NCBI GenBank assembly: GCA_028023455.1
Contig: JAQFVV010000569.1
Span: 62,001-126,000, forward strand
DNA length: 64,000 nucleotides
From: Epiperipatus broadwayi
Taxonomy: Eukaryota > Onychophora > Udeonychophora > Euonychophora > Peripatidae
Direction of reading: 5' to 3'
Each line of letters starts with the position of its first letter. Position 1 is the first letter of the stretch. Below, piece after piece: positions 12,025-26,157 of the stretch. Made by a program: the position numbers and the translations under genes. The notes under the pieces are model-generated. The model was not told the DNA's origin and made no database searches. It saw only the letters and a program-made list of their open reading frames with translations.

Positions 12025-13911
12025 TCACGGAGAAGCAATGAGACTCCGATAAAAGAGAGGTTCTTAATTGACTAAAATATCACTAAATTTAATTTAACTT
12101 AATGCATAGTTTTCACATATATAGACTATAAATAGTAATTAGAATTGGATTGAATTAGATCAATAATGAAACAGAGAATGAACTACATTAAATTAATTAT
12201 ATATTTATTTACAATTGGCATGAAATTGATCAGTTTTACACATTTCAGCGTCGAATGTACAAACATTTGATAATTCAAAATTACTTTACATAAGTAATCA
12301 TTAAATTTCATAGATGAGTTTAACATGTGCCCATCCTAAAAATTGTTTACAATTGATACATAATTAATCACTACGTTATGTTTATAAATCTTGATAAGCC
12401 AAATCCTATTACATCGGTGGCTGTTAGATACATAATTATATCGAACTTTGATCATGAATTTATTTACTAAAATATCCAATATAATTTAATAATGAGCGCA
12501 TAAACCAGCTCAAGTAATGATCGATCGAACATGGCTTTCGAGAGAAAATTTCAGAATGCTGAAAGCGTTAGGTTAAGGTGGGAGAGTTGGCTGAAATAAG
12601 ATTTTACCAATGCGCTATGGCACAGGTAAACAATAATAGAAAAAGTCGCTCTGCAGATGGATGAAATAACTTCAGGGTTCTTGCGACAAATGCCGGTACC
12701 CTGTAACCGATCGCAACGCTGCGTGAAAAGGAACATTGTGTTCAGGAATGGCGGGGCTCTTACGTGCTAACCTGGCCTTGGCTCAGGCTTCACTACTGCT
12801 CTACCCTATAAGAGAAGATGTGCTGGCAACACCGTGGCTCCATCTTAAGATACATATATTACGTATAGCAGCAAAACGAGAATAATTTTATAAAATACTA
12901 TCACATCCGCCAAGCAAAGAATAGTATATTTCATACTATGAAATACGAGTTAATAGCATATTAGCTCGATCAAATTGGGACCAACTCTTGTGTAGCCTGG
13001 TAATAAACGTCTATGCTACAAAAGGGGTTATTACTACATCTGTACTTTGACATGTTCGATCTATTAAGTTACTTATAGATAATAAATATTTAAGGAGGGA
13101 AAGTATATTTCTATGGACTTAAGAATTTAAATGTCAAATATACTTATATGATCAAGGCTAAATTTAATTCTAAATAAAACTAAAAGGTTAAGTTTTTAAA
13201 TGGTTGATTATCAAAGAGCCACATTTGACATATTAAATCATTTAAATAATAAAAAAAAATAGGATTTTGAAACAGCATAGAAAGTTGACGCTACAAACAA
13301 ATTATACGAAGATTTTCAAATAATATCTTCTTAAAATATACATGAAATTAAGTGCTCACTGTTTCGAAATATTGGCATATGAAATATAATAAGCATTTAA
13401 AATAACATAAGCAAAGAAATATAGACACAACCGCAGTGATATAACTTTAAATTAGACACTTATAATGTACTTTAAATGAAAGGAAAATATAAATAAGTCA
13501 GATTATTTAAACTTTAGCACATTAAATTTTGATAGCAAGTGACATAATTAAAATATTAAATGGATTTTAAGTTTTGATTACATTTTAGCTTTATCATTAT
13601 TTTAAAAAGAAAGTTAGCTAACTTAGACAGATATTATTACATTTAGAATTACACAGAGCTCTGCGGTTTGAAAAATAAAATGGTACCGGTATGATTTATC
13701 TGCAAGTTCTTGGCTGTTGGTTTGGTTTAGTTTGACTGGGTGGCATCATCTTTCCCATTATGTTAGGCTCGTCTCTTCTATCGGCATGATGGTGGTTTAG
13801 GCATTTCGACGAGAGAAACCCCATTCTCCCGCGGAGTACCAGCAACAAGATGCCCGCTTTTAGCCGGACCTGTTAAACATTAACAATTGTGAAGACTGGC
13901 TGCAATTCTCA

Positions 13912-13998
13912 CTAACAATATGGCTCTCTTTCTCTAACAATATGGCTCTCTATCTCTAACAATATGGCTCTCTCTCTCTAACAATATGGCTCTCTCGT
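13912..13998 (+). repeat. Minisatellite in L1 LTR 2, 4 units
   Basis: Four ~23 bp units of AACAATATGGCTCTCT plus a pyrimidine spacer, at the same LTR position as the 3-unit array at 6707-6770. Confidence 0.75.
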
Positions 13999-14520
13999 TA
14001 AAAATACAGAGTATTTATATGTTTTCCTTATCGGAATCTTCCGCCTCAAGACTCACTAAACTCAGGAATTTAATTAAATATTTTTCAATTTATAATCCAG
14101 ATCTTAGATACCTTATGTTAGAAACATTCCATAAGCTATTATAATTAAGATTTTTCGTTGCAAACAATTGTCCAATTTAGATTTTAAAATAACTTAAATC
14201 TTATCTAAGGAGATTTTAATTAGTAAATTTTGAACTAGTTTTACTTTTTACGAATTCCAGGTGTGGTCGTTAATGACACTTGTTTACAATCAAAAATCTT
14301 TTTATTTACTTGACCAGCTTTTATTTTTAATCTTACATATAATAGAAACTCTTTCTATTTAAAAACAACCTTTTAACATTTTTTTAAACGAAAACACTTT
14401 TAACATATTTATGAAAAATAATTTACAAACATATTTTGATATAGCTTTTAAATATATTTTCGAGAAACTTTTCCCTGAAATATATTTAAAACAAGAAATC
14501 TTTTAACAATTTTTAAACAT

Positions 14521-15232
14521 ATTCAATATTATTTTTAGATAATGGCTTTTACATATTTTAAATCATGTCCTTCTATATAGCACAGATTATATATCCACAT
14601 ACGAAATTACAATATTAAACAACAATATTAATAATTTACTCTTAACTTAAATAATATAATAACCATTTTTAGAAATATTAAATAACTTTAGTACGCTATA
14701 ATTTTACTAATCCTATCTAATTATAGCGTTGGTTCGCATGTAAATATATAATGCTGTTTAGACAGACATGAACTAATTTTAAATTTATTAACATTTAAAT
14801 AGGTTCGAACTTAGCACAGATGAGAGTGTCAACAAGTTTGATGGTGAAATGATAGGGGCTTGGAAAGTTATTGTATTCAATATTATTTTTAGATAAAGGC
14901 TTTTACATATTTTAAATCATGTCCTTCTATATAGCACAGATTATATATCCACATATGAAATTACAATATTAAACAACAAAATTAATAATTTACTCTTAAC
15001 TTAAATAATATAATAACCATTTTTAGAAATATTAAATAACTTGAGTACGCTATAATTTTACTAATCCTATCTAATTATAGCATTGATTCGCACGTAAATA
15101 TATAATGCTGTTTAGACAGACATGAACTATTTTTAAATTTATTAACATTTAAATAAGTTCGAACTTAGCACAGTTGAGAGTGTCATTAGGTTTGATGGTG
15201 AAATGATAGGGGCTTAGAAAGTTATCATTTCA
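14521..15232. repeat. Tandem duplication of the L1 LTR end (~355 bp x 2)
   Basis: Two head-to-tail copies of the terminal part of the LTR (minus-strand 5' end). The first ends AAGTTATTGT, the second GTTATCATTTCA. Neither outer LTR has the duplication. Confidence 0.7.
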
Positions 15233-15458
15233 TATTACAAAAAAAAAAAATACGACTAACTTAAAAGTTTAAAAGCAAACCACACCAAATAGAATATTGT
15301 CAAATATTTACATTAAACAAACTTTTATATCCTACTGAATATACGTTAATTAATATACAATGGGGATGTTAATTTTTTTTTTTTATATATAATAATAATT
15401 TATAAACTATATAATGATAAGGAAAGGCAGATCGTAACAAATATATACATATTTTTAT

Positions 15459-16705
15459 CTAAATAGGATCTGGTGGTACATTAAGTAACTCCTCTTTATA
15501 TAACTTAAAACAGCACCCGAATATAATGTCATGCTCTTCATCTGATGTCCATTCATATCATTTATACTCATCTTCCCATCTCACAGGCGATCGTACTGGG
15601 TGCATTTCTAGACTGTGTGGAAACTCACTTCCACTGTATGAACTTCCTTATCCGATCTATATAAGTCGACTCCTTCATAGCTAGGGAAATACTTTGGGTG
15701 CTTTCCAGATCTGTTATTTCCGAATAGTAGGGTGTGAACCCGTTTTTTCTCTCTCCTTCTATTCTTCCCCTGGCGAACCTCTGCGGCTGTCTCCTGCCTT
15801 CTCTCTATTTATCCCAGCCTTGATTTTTTCCTACTTGTGTATGGATCCTTTCTCTTCCTTTTCTTTTTGCCCTTTACAGTACTCTTCGATTCGTACTTCT
15901 TATACAGTCCACTTATTTCCCAGAACTCTCTATCCAACTCTGTTCTGTCCTGCTGGAGCTCCCGCTTTCTATCTTCTACTATTGCCTCAATATCCACACA
16001 TTTAGATTTTTTATTCTCAGTCTCTACTATATTCTCCAGTGTGTCCTTGCTATCCCACATTTCCAATTCGGTCTTCTTCAAAAGGAAATGGCAACTTTCA
16101 TCATCCCCTTCATTAATCTCTGGCTTGCTCATTTTGTCCAGTTCAGTTTTCCTCAACTCTTCCTTTTCCACTGGTTTTAGCTCTTTTACTATTATATCAA
16201 TTTTAAACTTTTCTTCTTCTAGCATTGTGCTATCAGACTTCACTTTTTTTCCCTGATCTGACACTAACTCTTCTATCTCATCCTCTACAGTATTCTGCAT
16301 TTCCTTGCCATTTTCATCCTGTGCTTTTTCTATCTTCTCTGCGAGTTTTACTGGAATCTCCTCACTTTTTAGCTGGCATCCCTGCAGGATTTTACACAGC
16401 ATTTCTTCTAACTCTTTTCTGATTTGTGCTTTTCCTTCCTCACATCGCCTGCCCAAAACTTCAAAACGTAGTTCCATTTCTAGATTATTTCTATGATCCC
16501 TCTCTTCTGCCTCCTGTCTAATTTGCTTTAATAGTGACTCCATCATTGAGTTCATATTCCAGCATTCTTTCTTAATTTCTTCTATAGGTCTCTGTACAGT
16601 TACTGTGGTGTCTGACTTTTCTGACATGGCTACGCTCTGTTGTATAGGTGCCTTTTCCCTAATCTGGCTTGCTACTTCCCTTTCTTCCTCCATACTACTA
16701 TCCAT
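15459..16705 (-). pseudogene. L1 gag-like coiled-coil protein, copy 2
   Basis: The open frame begins at 16717, but the methionine matching copy 1 is at 16705 (MDSSMEEEREVASQ). It stays open for 298 codons to 15809, passing the site where copy 1 has a stop. Features: acidic N-terminus; Glu/Lys-rich, coiled-coil-like residues ~45-250; basic KGKKKRKRKDP near the C-terminus, possibly nucleic-acid binding. After the stop at 15809 the frame seen in copy 1 continues in broken form to 15459. The N-terminal DSS-x-EEEREV string recurs in L2 ORF1. No CCHC knuckle, protease or polymerase motif is seen. Gag identity is inference. Confidence 0.55.
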
Positions 16706-16821
16706 TTTAATATACATTTTAATATACTAACAACAAAAAAAAAATTTTTTTCTTTTTTTACTGGCTCAATTCGTTTTTACTAAAGTTTCTTGTTTTTTGT
16801 TTGCTTTACTAACTCGGCTAA

Positions 16822-17049
16822 TTAATTGCTGCACTCCACAAAGAAAATGATCTGTCTCCTACTCATTTCAACACCTATGCCTAACTCTATTAATACACCT
16901 AACTTCTCACTATACATTCGCTTGATGCCCACCCAACATTTAACTAACAGTGAAATAAATTTAACATATATAACAACAAAAATAATAAAATGCAACTCAC
17001 CCTTGGTCTCTTGCAGCTGTTTTTCTTTTTTTAATTTTCCACGGTTCAT
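16822..17049 (-). CDS. Short conserved ORF upstream of L1 gag-like gene, copy 2
   Basis: 75 codons beginning MNRGKLKKEKQLQETKGE, matching 9661-9380 until a difference truncates it after FFVE. The donor-like GTGAGT (complement of 16995-17000) and a TTTTTTGTTGTTAG acceptor-like site ending at 16727 would define a ~274-base intron. Joining them gives an immediate stop, so a spliced 5'UTR is more likely than a fused protein. Confidence 0.3.
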   Translation of the reverse strand: MNRGKLKKEKQLQETKGELHFIIFVVIYVKFISLLVKCWVGIKRMYSEKLGVLIELGIGVEMSRRQIIFFVECSN

Positions 17050-17414
17050 GGTTATAATTTAATTTACATGTGTGTGCTAGTTTCGAACCTTTAAGATTTG
17101 ATTTGACCTTACATTTATTTCCTTCTCTTTCTCATTCAATCCAATTCATAAAACATAAAACAAATAATAGACCCCCTTTTTCTCTCTTTACGCCTGATGA
17201 CAAAATTTATGTGAGAACGATTTGATATTTATTCAAATTATCCTCGGGCGCCAGTCACAGTGAGCAAGAATGTTTACACAACATATATTAGAAATCCCCT
17301 TAAAAATTCTGCTATGCATCTATATAAATACTTTTTACATAATAAAATAATAATCTATTCAGAGTATGGAATTAATTGACGTTCAAACTCAGGTAAAAAT
17401 CTATACATATACAT

Positions 17415-17830
17415 TATTTTGGAAAATGAAAAAAAATTAATTCAAAAATCATTAATTTTAAACAAAAGAATTTTATCTCTATACTCAATCTATTCAGGAG
17501 TGGAAATAAGTTACTACAAACCCGGGGGAAAAATACTACATATATATTATTCATTATTATTTATAATGGAAGGCAAAAAAAAACATATGTATATATTAAA
17601 CGCTCTACAGAGTATTGGAATATTGAATAGTCACACGATGTGCATCCAAACCTGGTGAAAAAAAAATCTTACATATATACATTATTTAAAAAATTGACTT
17701 ATTTAAAAAAATTGACTCAATATCATTAATTTTGACCAAAAAAATTATATATATACTCCATAATCTCTTCAGGAGTGGAAATAAGTTACAAGCTCCATGT
17801 TGGGCACCAAACCCGGTGGAAAAAAAATAC
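17415..17830 (-). repeat. L1 leader with repeated primer-site-like modules
   Basis: Two related modules of ~270 bp spacing share CAGGAGTGGAAATAAGTTAC (around 17495 and 17770), each followed by an AAACCCGG-purine-rich run. A third, weaker version (CCAAACCTGGTG plus A-run) lies at ~17646-17668. Read on the minus strand, each has a T-run, then CCxCCxGGTTTGG. Confidence 0.5.
17792..17809 (-). other. L1 primer-binding site, tRNA-Lys type
   Basis: On the minus strand it reads TGGTGCCCAACATGGAGC, 15 of 18 identical to the tRNA-Lys1,2-type site TGGCGCCCAACGTGGGGC known from retroviruses and gypsy elements. It lies 23 bases inside the 5' LTR edge (17833), the expected side for a minus-strand element. 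Confidence 0.6.
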
Positions 17831-17832
17831 TA

Positions 17833-20800
17833 TGTAACAGTCAAGTTTGTACATTCGCGTAACAGAATTCAGAATCCAAGCAAAAAAGACCGAAGCTGAC
17901 CAGACTAGGACTGTAACATCCTGAGTCCGACCGCACTTCAACTCGTAAGCCAGGATTCCAAGACTCAAGACCCTACGAATGACCACCATGAAATTACACG
18001 TAGTATACCTCTTTCCACATGGCCGACATAGGTCACGGAGAAGCAATAAGACTCTGATGAATAAAAGAAAGGTTCTTAATTGACTAAAATATCACTAAAT
18101 TTAATTTAACCTAATGCATAGTTTTCACATATATAGACTATAAATAGTAATTAGAATTGGATTGAATTAGATCAATAACGAAACAGAGAACGAAATACAT
18201 TAAATTAATTATATATTTATTTACAATTGGCATGAAATTGATCAGTTTTACACATTTCAGCGTCAAATGTACAAACATTTGATAATTCAAAATCACTTTA
18301 CATAAGTAATCATTAAATTTCATAGATGAGTTTAACATATGCCCATCCTAGGAATTGTTTACAATTGATACATAATTAATCACTACGTTATGTCTATAAA
18401 TCTCGATAAGCCAAATCCTATTACATTTGTGGCTGGAAGATACATAATTATATCGAACTTTGATCATGAATTTATTTACTAAAATACCCATATATAATTT
18501 AATAACAAGCGCATAAACCAGCTCAAGTAATGATCGATCGAACATGGCTTTCGAGAGAAAATTTCAGAATGCTGAAAGCTTTATATAAAGGTGGGAGAGT
18601 TGGCTGCATAAGATATTACCAATGCGCTATGGCACAGGTAAACAATAATAGGAAAAGTCGCTCTGTGGATGGATGAAATAACTTCAGGTTTCTTGCGACA
18701 AACGCCGGTACCCTGTAACCGATCACAATGCTGCGTGAAAAGGAACATTTTGTTCAGGAATGGCGGGGGTCTTACGTGCTAACCTGGCCTTGGCTCAGGC
18801 TTCTCTACTGCTCTACCCTATAAGAGAAGATGTGCTGGCAACGCCGTGGCTCCATCTTGAGATACGTATATTACGTATAGCAGCAAAATGAGAATATTTT
18901 TATAAAATAATATATCACATCCGCCAAGGAAAGAATAATATATTTCATACTATGAAATATGAGTTAATAGCATAATAGCTCTATAAAATTGGGACCAACT
19001 CTTGCGTAGCCTGATAATAAATGTCTATGCTGCTAAAGGGAATATTATTACATCTGTACTTTGACATGTTTGATCTATTACGTTACTTATAGATAATAAA
19101 TATTTAAGGAGGAAAAGTATATTTCTATGGACTTAAGAATTTAAATGTCAAATATACTTATATGATCAAGGCTAAATTTAATTCTAAATAAACTTATCAA
19201 GTTAAGTTTTTGTTTAAATGGTTGATTATAAAAGAGCCACATTTCACATATTAAATCAATTAAATAATAAAAAAAATAGGATTTCGAAATAGCGTAGAAA
19301 GTTGATGCTATAAATAAAGTATGCCAAGATTTTCAAATAATATCTTCTTAAAACATACATGAAATTAAGTGCTCACTGTTTCAAAATTTTGGCATATAAA
19401 ATATAATAAGTATTTAAAATAAGCAAAGAAATATAGACACAACCACAGTGATATAACTTTAAATTAGACGCTTATAATGTACTTTAAATGAAAGGAAAAT
19501 ATAAATAAGTCAGATTATTTAAACTTTAACACATTCAATTTTGATAGCAAGTGACATATTTAAAATATTAAATGGATTTTAAGTTTTGATTACATTTTAG
19601 CTTTATCATTATTTTAAAAAGAAAGTTAGCTAACTTAGATAGATATTATTACATTTAGAATTACACAGAATTACACAAAATTACACAGAGCTCTGCGGTT
19701 TGAAAAATAAAACGGTACTGGTATGATTTATCTGCTAGTTCTTGGCTGTTGGTTTGGTTTAGTTTGACTGGGCGGCATCATGTTTTCCATTATGTTAGGC
19801 TCGTCTCTTTTATCGGCATGATGGTGGTTTAGGCATTTCGACGAGAGAAACCCCGTTCTCCTGCAGAGTAACAGCAACAAGATGCCCGCTTTTAGCCGGA
19901 CATGTTAAACATTAACAATTGTGAAGACTGGCTGCAATTCTCACTAACAATATGGCTGTCTATCCCTGTTAAAAAATACAGAGTATTTATCTATTTTCCT
20001 TGTCGGAATCTCCCGCCTCAAGACTCACTAAACTCAGGAATTTAATTAAATATTTTTCAATTTATAATCCAGAACTTAGATAACTTATGTTAGAAACATT
20101 CCATAAGCTATTATTATAATTAAGATTTTTCGTTGCAAACAATTGACCAATTTAGATTTTAAAATAACTTAAATCTTATCTAAAAAGATTTTAATTAGTA
20201 AATTTTGAACTAGTTTTACTTTTTACGAATTCCAGGTGTGGTTGTTAATGACCCTTTTTTACAACCAAAAATCTTTTAATTACTTGACCAGCTTTTATTT
20301 TTAAACTTACATATAATAGAAACTCTTACTATTTAAAAACAACCTTTTAACATTTTTTTAAAAGGAAAACATTTTTAACATATTTATTAAAAATAATTTA
20401 CAAATATATTTTGATATAGCTTTTAAATATATTTTCGAGAAACTTTTCCCTGAAATATATTTAAAACAAGAAATCTTTTAACAATTTTTAAACATATTCA
20501 ATATTATTTTTAGATAATGGCTTTTACATATTTTAAATCATGTCCTTCTATATAGCACAGATTATATATCCACATACGAAATTACAATATTAAACAACAA
20601 AATTAATAATTTACTCTTAACTTAAATAATATAATAACCATTTTTAGAAATATTAAATAACTTTAGTACACTATAATTTTAGTAATCCTATCTAATTATA
20701 GCGTTGGTTCGCATGTAAATATATAATGCTGTTTAGACAGACATGAACTAATTTTAAATTTATTAACATTTAAATAGGTTCGAACTTAGCACAGATAAGA

Positions 20801-20853
20801 GTGTCATTAGGTTTGATGGTGAAACGCTAGGGGCTTGGAAATTTATCGTTTCA
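17833..20853 (-). repeat. L1 LTR, copy 3 (5' LTR in element orientation)
   Basis: About 3,021 bp, complete, TG...CA on the plus strand. The minisatellite is reduced to one unit near 19946. The right edge is followed by ATATG, then a long microsatellite. Confidence 0.75.
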
Positions 20854-20888
20854 ATATGTTCATGTGATTTATATATATATAAATTCCG

Positions 20889-22396
<1,508 letters not shown>

Positions 22397-22779
22397 AATG
22401 GTGTCATAATGGCAACTAAACAATAATGTATTTAATTAATAATAAGAATATTTATTTACAACATAGAACAGTCCATATAATATAAATATTTATATCTAAT
22501 AATAATTATTCTTTTAATTTATTATATTATATTTATAAGTATTAACAATGTTATACATTGGCATACTTTTCTTAAAACAATTTTTACAATGGTGTCATAA
22601 TGGCAACTAAACAATAATGTCTTTAATTAATAATAAGAATATTTATTTACAACATAGAACAGTCCATATAATATAAATATTTATATCTAATAATAATTAT
22701 TCTTTTAATTTATTATATTATATTTATAAGTATTAACAATGTTATACATTGGCATACTTTTCTTAAAACAATTTTTACA
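22397..22779 (+). repeat. 191 bp tandem duplication (2 copies)
   Basis: GGTGTCATAATGGCAACT occurs at 22400 and again at 22591, and the following ~190 bases match almost base for base (a single difference, GTATTTAATT versus GTCTTTAATT). Near identity indicates a recent event. No coding content. Confidence 0.9.
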
Positions 22780-23182
22780 ATTGTATTACATAAGTTATTT
22801 TCATTATCCAATATTTGTCTTATTCATCAAATATGGTCTTAATTTTCAACCCAGAACCCATAAAGTAACACAATATACCTATATACTTTGGCTAAACTAT
22901 TAAGAGATATTATACACTATACATAATCAAAAACAGTATTAAAAATCATTGTGGAGTTACTTAATAGATGTTAATATGACAGCAACAAATATTTAAAACA
23001 TAACATTGCAATTCCTATGTTGGGGTGAAGAGATATTTATGGTCACCACTTTGAGTGAATGAGCCACTCTTTTAATGGAAAGGCTAAATACATATAAAAG
23101 TAAAGTAATATGCACCTGAAACTGACTCCAATTGATATTACTACTAATAAAAATCATAGCTAATAATAATAATAATAATAAT

Positions 23183-23237
<55 letters not shown>

Positions 23238-23794
23238 TAGTTATCCATTATGAAGTCACATACAAAAAGCATATAATTCATTAACTTGGTTTAATATTAT
23301 ATGTATACTCACAAAACTATTGTTGCATACTGGTGACAACACTTTATTTATAAAACTATTTAAAATTCTGATACATATACTAATATTTATAATACTTTTT
23401 TATTCATGAAATACTTTACTAAACATACAAAAGGACTTTATAATTGTGGGTACAATCTTTTATATAATTTTAAATAATCATTTAGAAAACTCTGGGACAA
23501 TAAAACTAACAAAAAATAAACATCGTTTTACCATGTGTCATATCAATTCTAGTATACAAACACCATTTAAATAAACATGTTTATAATAACATAAGTAGTA
23601 GTAATGATAGTAGTAGTAGTAGTAGTAGGAGGAGGAGTCATAGTAGCAGCAATAGTAGCAGTAGTAATAGTAGTGGTAGTGGGGGTGGCAGTGATAGTAT
23701 TAGTAGTGGTAGTAGTATTAAATGAAAAATTATAATAATATAATACTACTCTAATTTTAATATATCAGAAATATATATATATATATATATATAT
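22780..23794. other. AT-rich DNA with simple repeats
   Basis: No gene. It contains (TAA)n then (TA)n at 23164-23234, an AGT/AGG/GTG trinucleotide-rich tract at ~23597-23725, and (TA)n at 23769-23793 that directly follows the 3' end of the LINE and may be its tail. Confidence 0.7.
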
Positions 23795-26157
23795 CATCAA
23801 CCATTATCAATACACTGCAGGACGAAGATCTCTCCAAGTTCAATTCATCTTCTGCCATCTTTAGCTTCTCTTCTCCACGTCATCCCTGCCCACCTTCTTA
23901 TTATATCCATCCATCTCACATGTGGTCTTTTTCTGGTTCTTTTACAATCTCTTGGAATACAGATTAAGATTTCAATTGTCCATCTAGTATAATCTTTTCT
24001 AGCAATATGTATAGCCCAAATTGACTCCAGTATTTTAATTTTTAAAATGAGGTCAGTGACGCTTGTTTGTTCTCTTATCCATATATTGTGTTTTCGATCT
24101 TTTCTTGTTATTTTCAACATGCAACTTTCCATACTTCTTTGAGTATCCAAAGTCTCGATCTGTATGTAAGAACTGGTAAAAATCATTTATGAAAAACTTT
24201 TCTTTTCAAACACTTAGGCATATTTAGTATCAAGTTATTTCTACCAAAAACACTCAAACCAAATTTAATTCTATGATTAATTTTATCCATTATGTTTTCA
24301 TCTGTATTAATAACCTGACCAAGATATTTTTAACTGTTAACTTCTTCTAACTCATCATAATTCAATCTTTATTTTCATATTTTGAGAAAACCCATTAAAC
24401 ATTTCTTTAGTTATTTTAACATTTATCTTTACTCTTACATTTCTACTTTCATGTGATAACTCCTGCAATATTTCCTACAGTTCTAAAGCATTATTTGCAA
24501 AAAACTATATCATATGCAAAATCTAAATGACTTAAATAATCTCCATTTACTTTCACTCCTTTAGCTTTTAATTTTAATCCACAAAATACTTCTTGTAGCA
24601 CTGCTGTAAGAAGTTTTGGATGGAGTCACCCTGTCTTACATCCTTCTCAATGTTGACTTTCCTAGTATCATTATTAATCTAATTGTTGCTGTTCCATTTT
24701 TATAAATATTCTTTAAAATATGACAATATCCTGGATCTATACTTTGATGATCCAATGCTATAATCACTGAAGAATGTTTATAGAATCAAATGCTTTTTCA
24801 TACTCTATAAATCCAAAGCATAATTGTAACTCATATTTATTTGTCCTTTCTATAACTTCTCTCAATATCTGTATATAATATACTGTACTAAAACCACTTT
24901 TAAATCCACATTGTTCTCTTGGTTGGTGAAAATCCAATGTTCTCTGTAGATGAGTGGCAATTATCTTGGTAAAATTTTTATATAAAACTGATAAAAGGAT
25001 GATAGGTCTGTAATTTTTAATATCTTTTTATCATCTTTTTTAAATATTAATATTAATACTGCATTCTTCCAATCACCTGGTACATCTTTATCATTTAGAC
25101 ATTTGGTATATAACTTAGCTTAAAAAATTCTATTTCTTCACCTGCTTCTTTTAATATATCAATTATAATTCCATCAATGCCTGGAGTCTTTCATTTCTTC
25201 ACATATTTAATTGCATGCCACACTTCTTTATTTAAAATTCTAGGCAATTTAGAAGATGTAATAGACAAATGAGGTACTTGTTCTTTATTACTGTATAATT
25301 CCTGATAAAAGTCTCCTACCCATTTCATGATGATACCTCTCATTTTAGTAATAATTCTATCTTTTTTTCTTATTGCAGGTGTAAATTTCCTAATAATGCC
25401 AAAATGTTGTTTTATACTCTTGAGATTTTTATTCTCTTTTACAGCTTTTCTTGCTAGTTCACAGTTATACTTTCTTATATCATATTCAATTCTTTTCCTT
25501 TGTATTTTACAAAATTCGAGATATTCAATTCTTTTTAATGCCTCATTTTTTGTTTATCTTTATATTCCTTCTTTTCTTCATAAATTCTCTAGTCTCAGCA
25601 GATATTTTATTGGTTAATTTCTGCTTTTTTCTACCAGCTATCTTAGTTGCAATTTTTAAAATTGTATCAGTTATTTTCATATTAGTTTCATTCAAATCTG
25701 AATCATGTTCAAAATCTACAAATACTTAGAAACCGATTTATAAGTTTTAGATTAAATTCGTTAAAAATTTTCTGAAGATTAGAAATATCAACTGAAAATA
25801 TTGTTTTGTCTTTCCAGTTTTGCATTAACACATATCTTACATCTTACTAATCAATGATCAATTTCTGTATTAAATTTATTAAGAAAATTACAATCTTGAA
25901 ATATGTATTTACTGGTAGTCAAAATATAATCTAATTCTTCTGTACCTTCATTTGGATGCTTCCATGTCCATTTCATTTTAACATGTTTCTCAAAAAATAA
26001 TTCATAATATAAAGGTTTTTTCCTGCAAACTTTACAAGTCTATATCCTCTGTCACTTTTATTATGATAAGCAAAATTACCTACAGCACTTTCATCTTTTA
26101 TTTGTTTTCCAATTCTAGCATTAAAGTCTCCCATAACAATTTTAAAGTGTTGTTTAC
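23795..26157 (-). pseudogene. RTE-type LINE, 3' part (end of endonuclease, reverse transcriptase, C-terminus)
   Basis: Read on the minus strand from 26157. The endonuclease continues (KIVMGDFNARIGKQ, then WTWKHPNEG and LDYIL). Next come reverse-transcriptase blocks: PGIDGIIIDIL near 25170, DWKNAVLILIFKK near 25060, VRQGDSI near 24630. The catalytic FADD is FAYD here, followed by a frameshift near 24510. The C-terminal domain (RKRPHVRWMDIIRRWAGMTW, 23870-23930) ends at LGEIFVLQCIDNG and a stop at ~23795, the usual RTE C-terminus. Several stops and frameshifts show it is dead. Plus-strand frames at 25327-25729 are antisense shadows. Clade assignment to RTE rests on the C-terminal pattern. Confidence 0.8.

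Larger units (their letters stand above)
12025..15232 (-). repeat. L1 LTR, middle copy (truncated, with partial duplication)
   Basis: It matches the other L1 LTRs from GGTCACGGAGAAGCAAT onward but lacks their first ~190 bases, replaced by the foldback element. Its last ~355 bp are duplicated in tandem: 14521-14873 and ~14875-15232 both run from ATTCAATATTATTTTTAGAT to the LTR end. Because the two copies differ at several sites, the duplication is not an assembly-identical echo. Confidence 0.7.
15233..17832 (-). mobile_element. L1 internal region, copy 2 (complete, ~2.6 kb)
   Basis: Minus-strand order: LTR 3, primer site (17809-17792), leader with tandem modules, short ORF (17049-16822), gag-like gene (16705-15459), 3' non-coding region, LTR 2. 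This is the undisturbed version of the L1 internal region and shows that L1 has room only for a Gag-like protein. Confidence 0.65.
4606..20853 (-). mobile_element. L1: minus-strand long-LTR, gag-only (LARD-like) retroelement, LTR-int-LTR-int-LTR
   Basis: Three copies of a ~3.0 kb repeat (4606-7650, 12025-15232, 17833-20853) alternate with two internal regions (7651-12024, 15233-17832). The outer copies start TGTAACAG and end TTTCA, that is TG...CA. ATAT flanks both outer ends, compatible with a 4 bp target duplication but weak in AT-rich DNA. A Lys-type primer site lies at 17792-17809, and a coiled-coil gag-like reading frame on the minus strand lies in each internal region. No protease, reverse transcriptase, RNase H or integrase core is visible, so the element is non-autonomous. 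The three-LTR arrangement suggests unequal recombination between LTRs of one insertion. Confidence 0.75.

Noticed and set aside
25327-25729. Plus-strand hydrophobic frames of 92-96 codons
   Set aside because: Antisense to the LINE reverse transcriptase; hydrophobicity results from the complementary A-rich strand.
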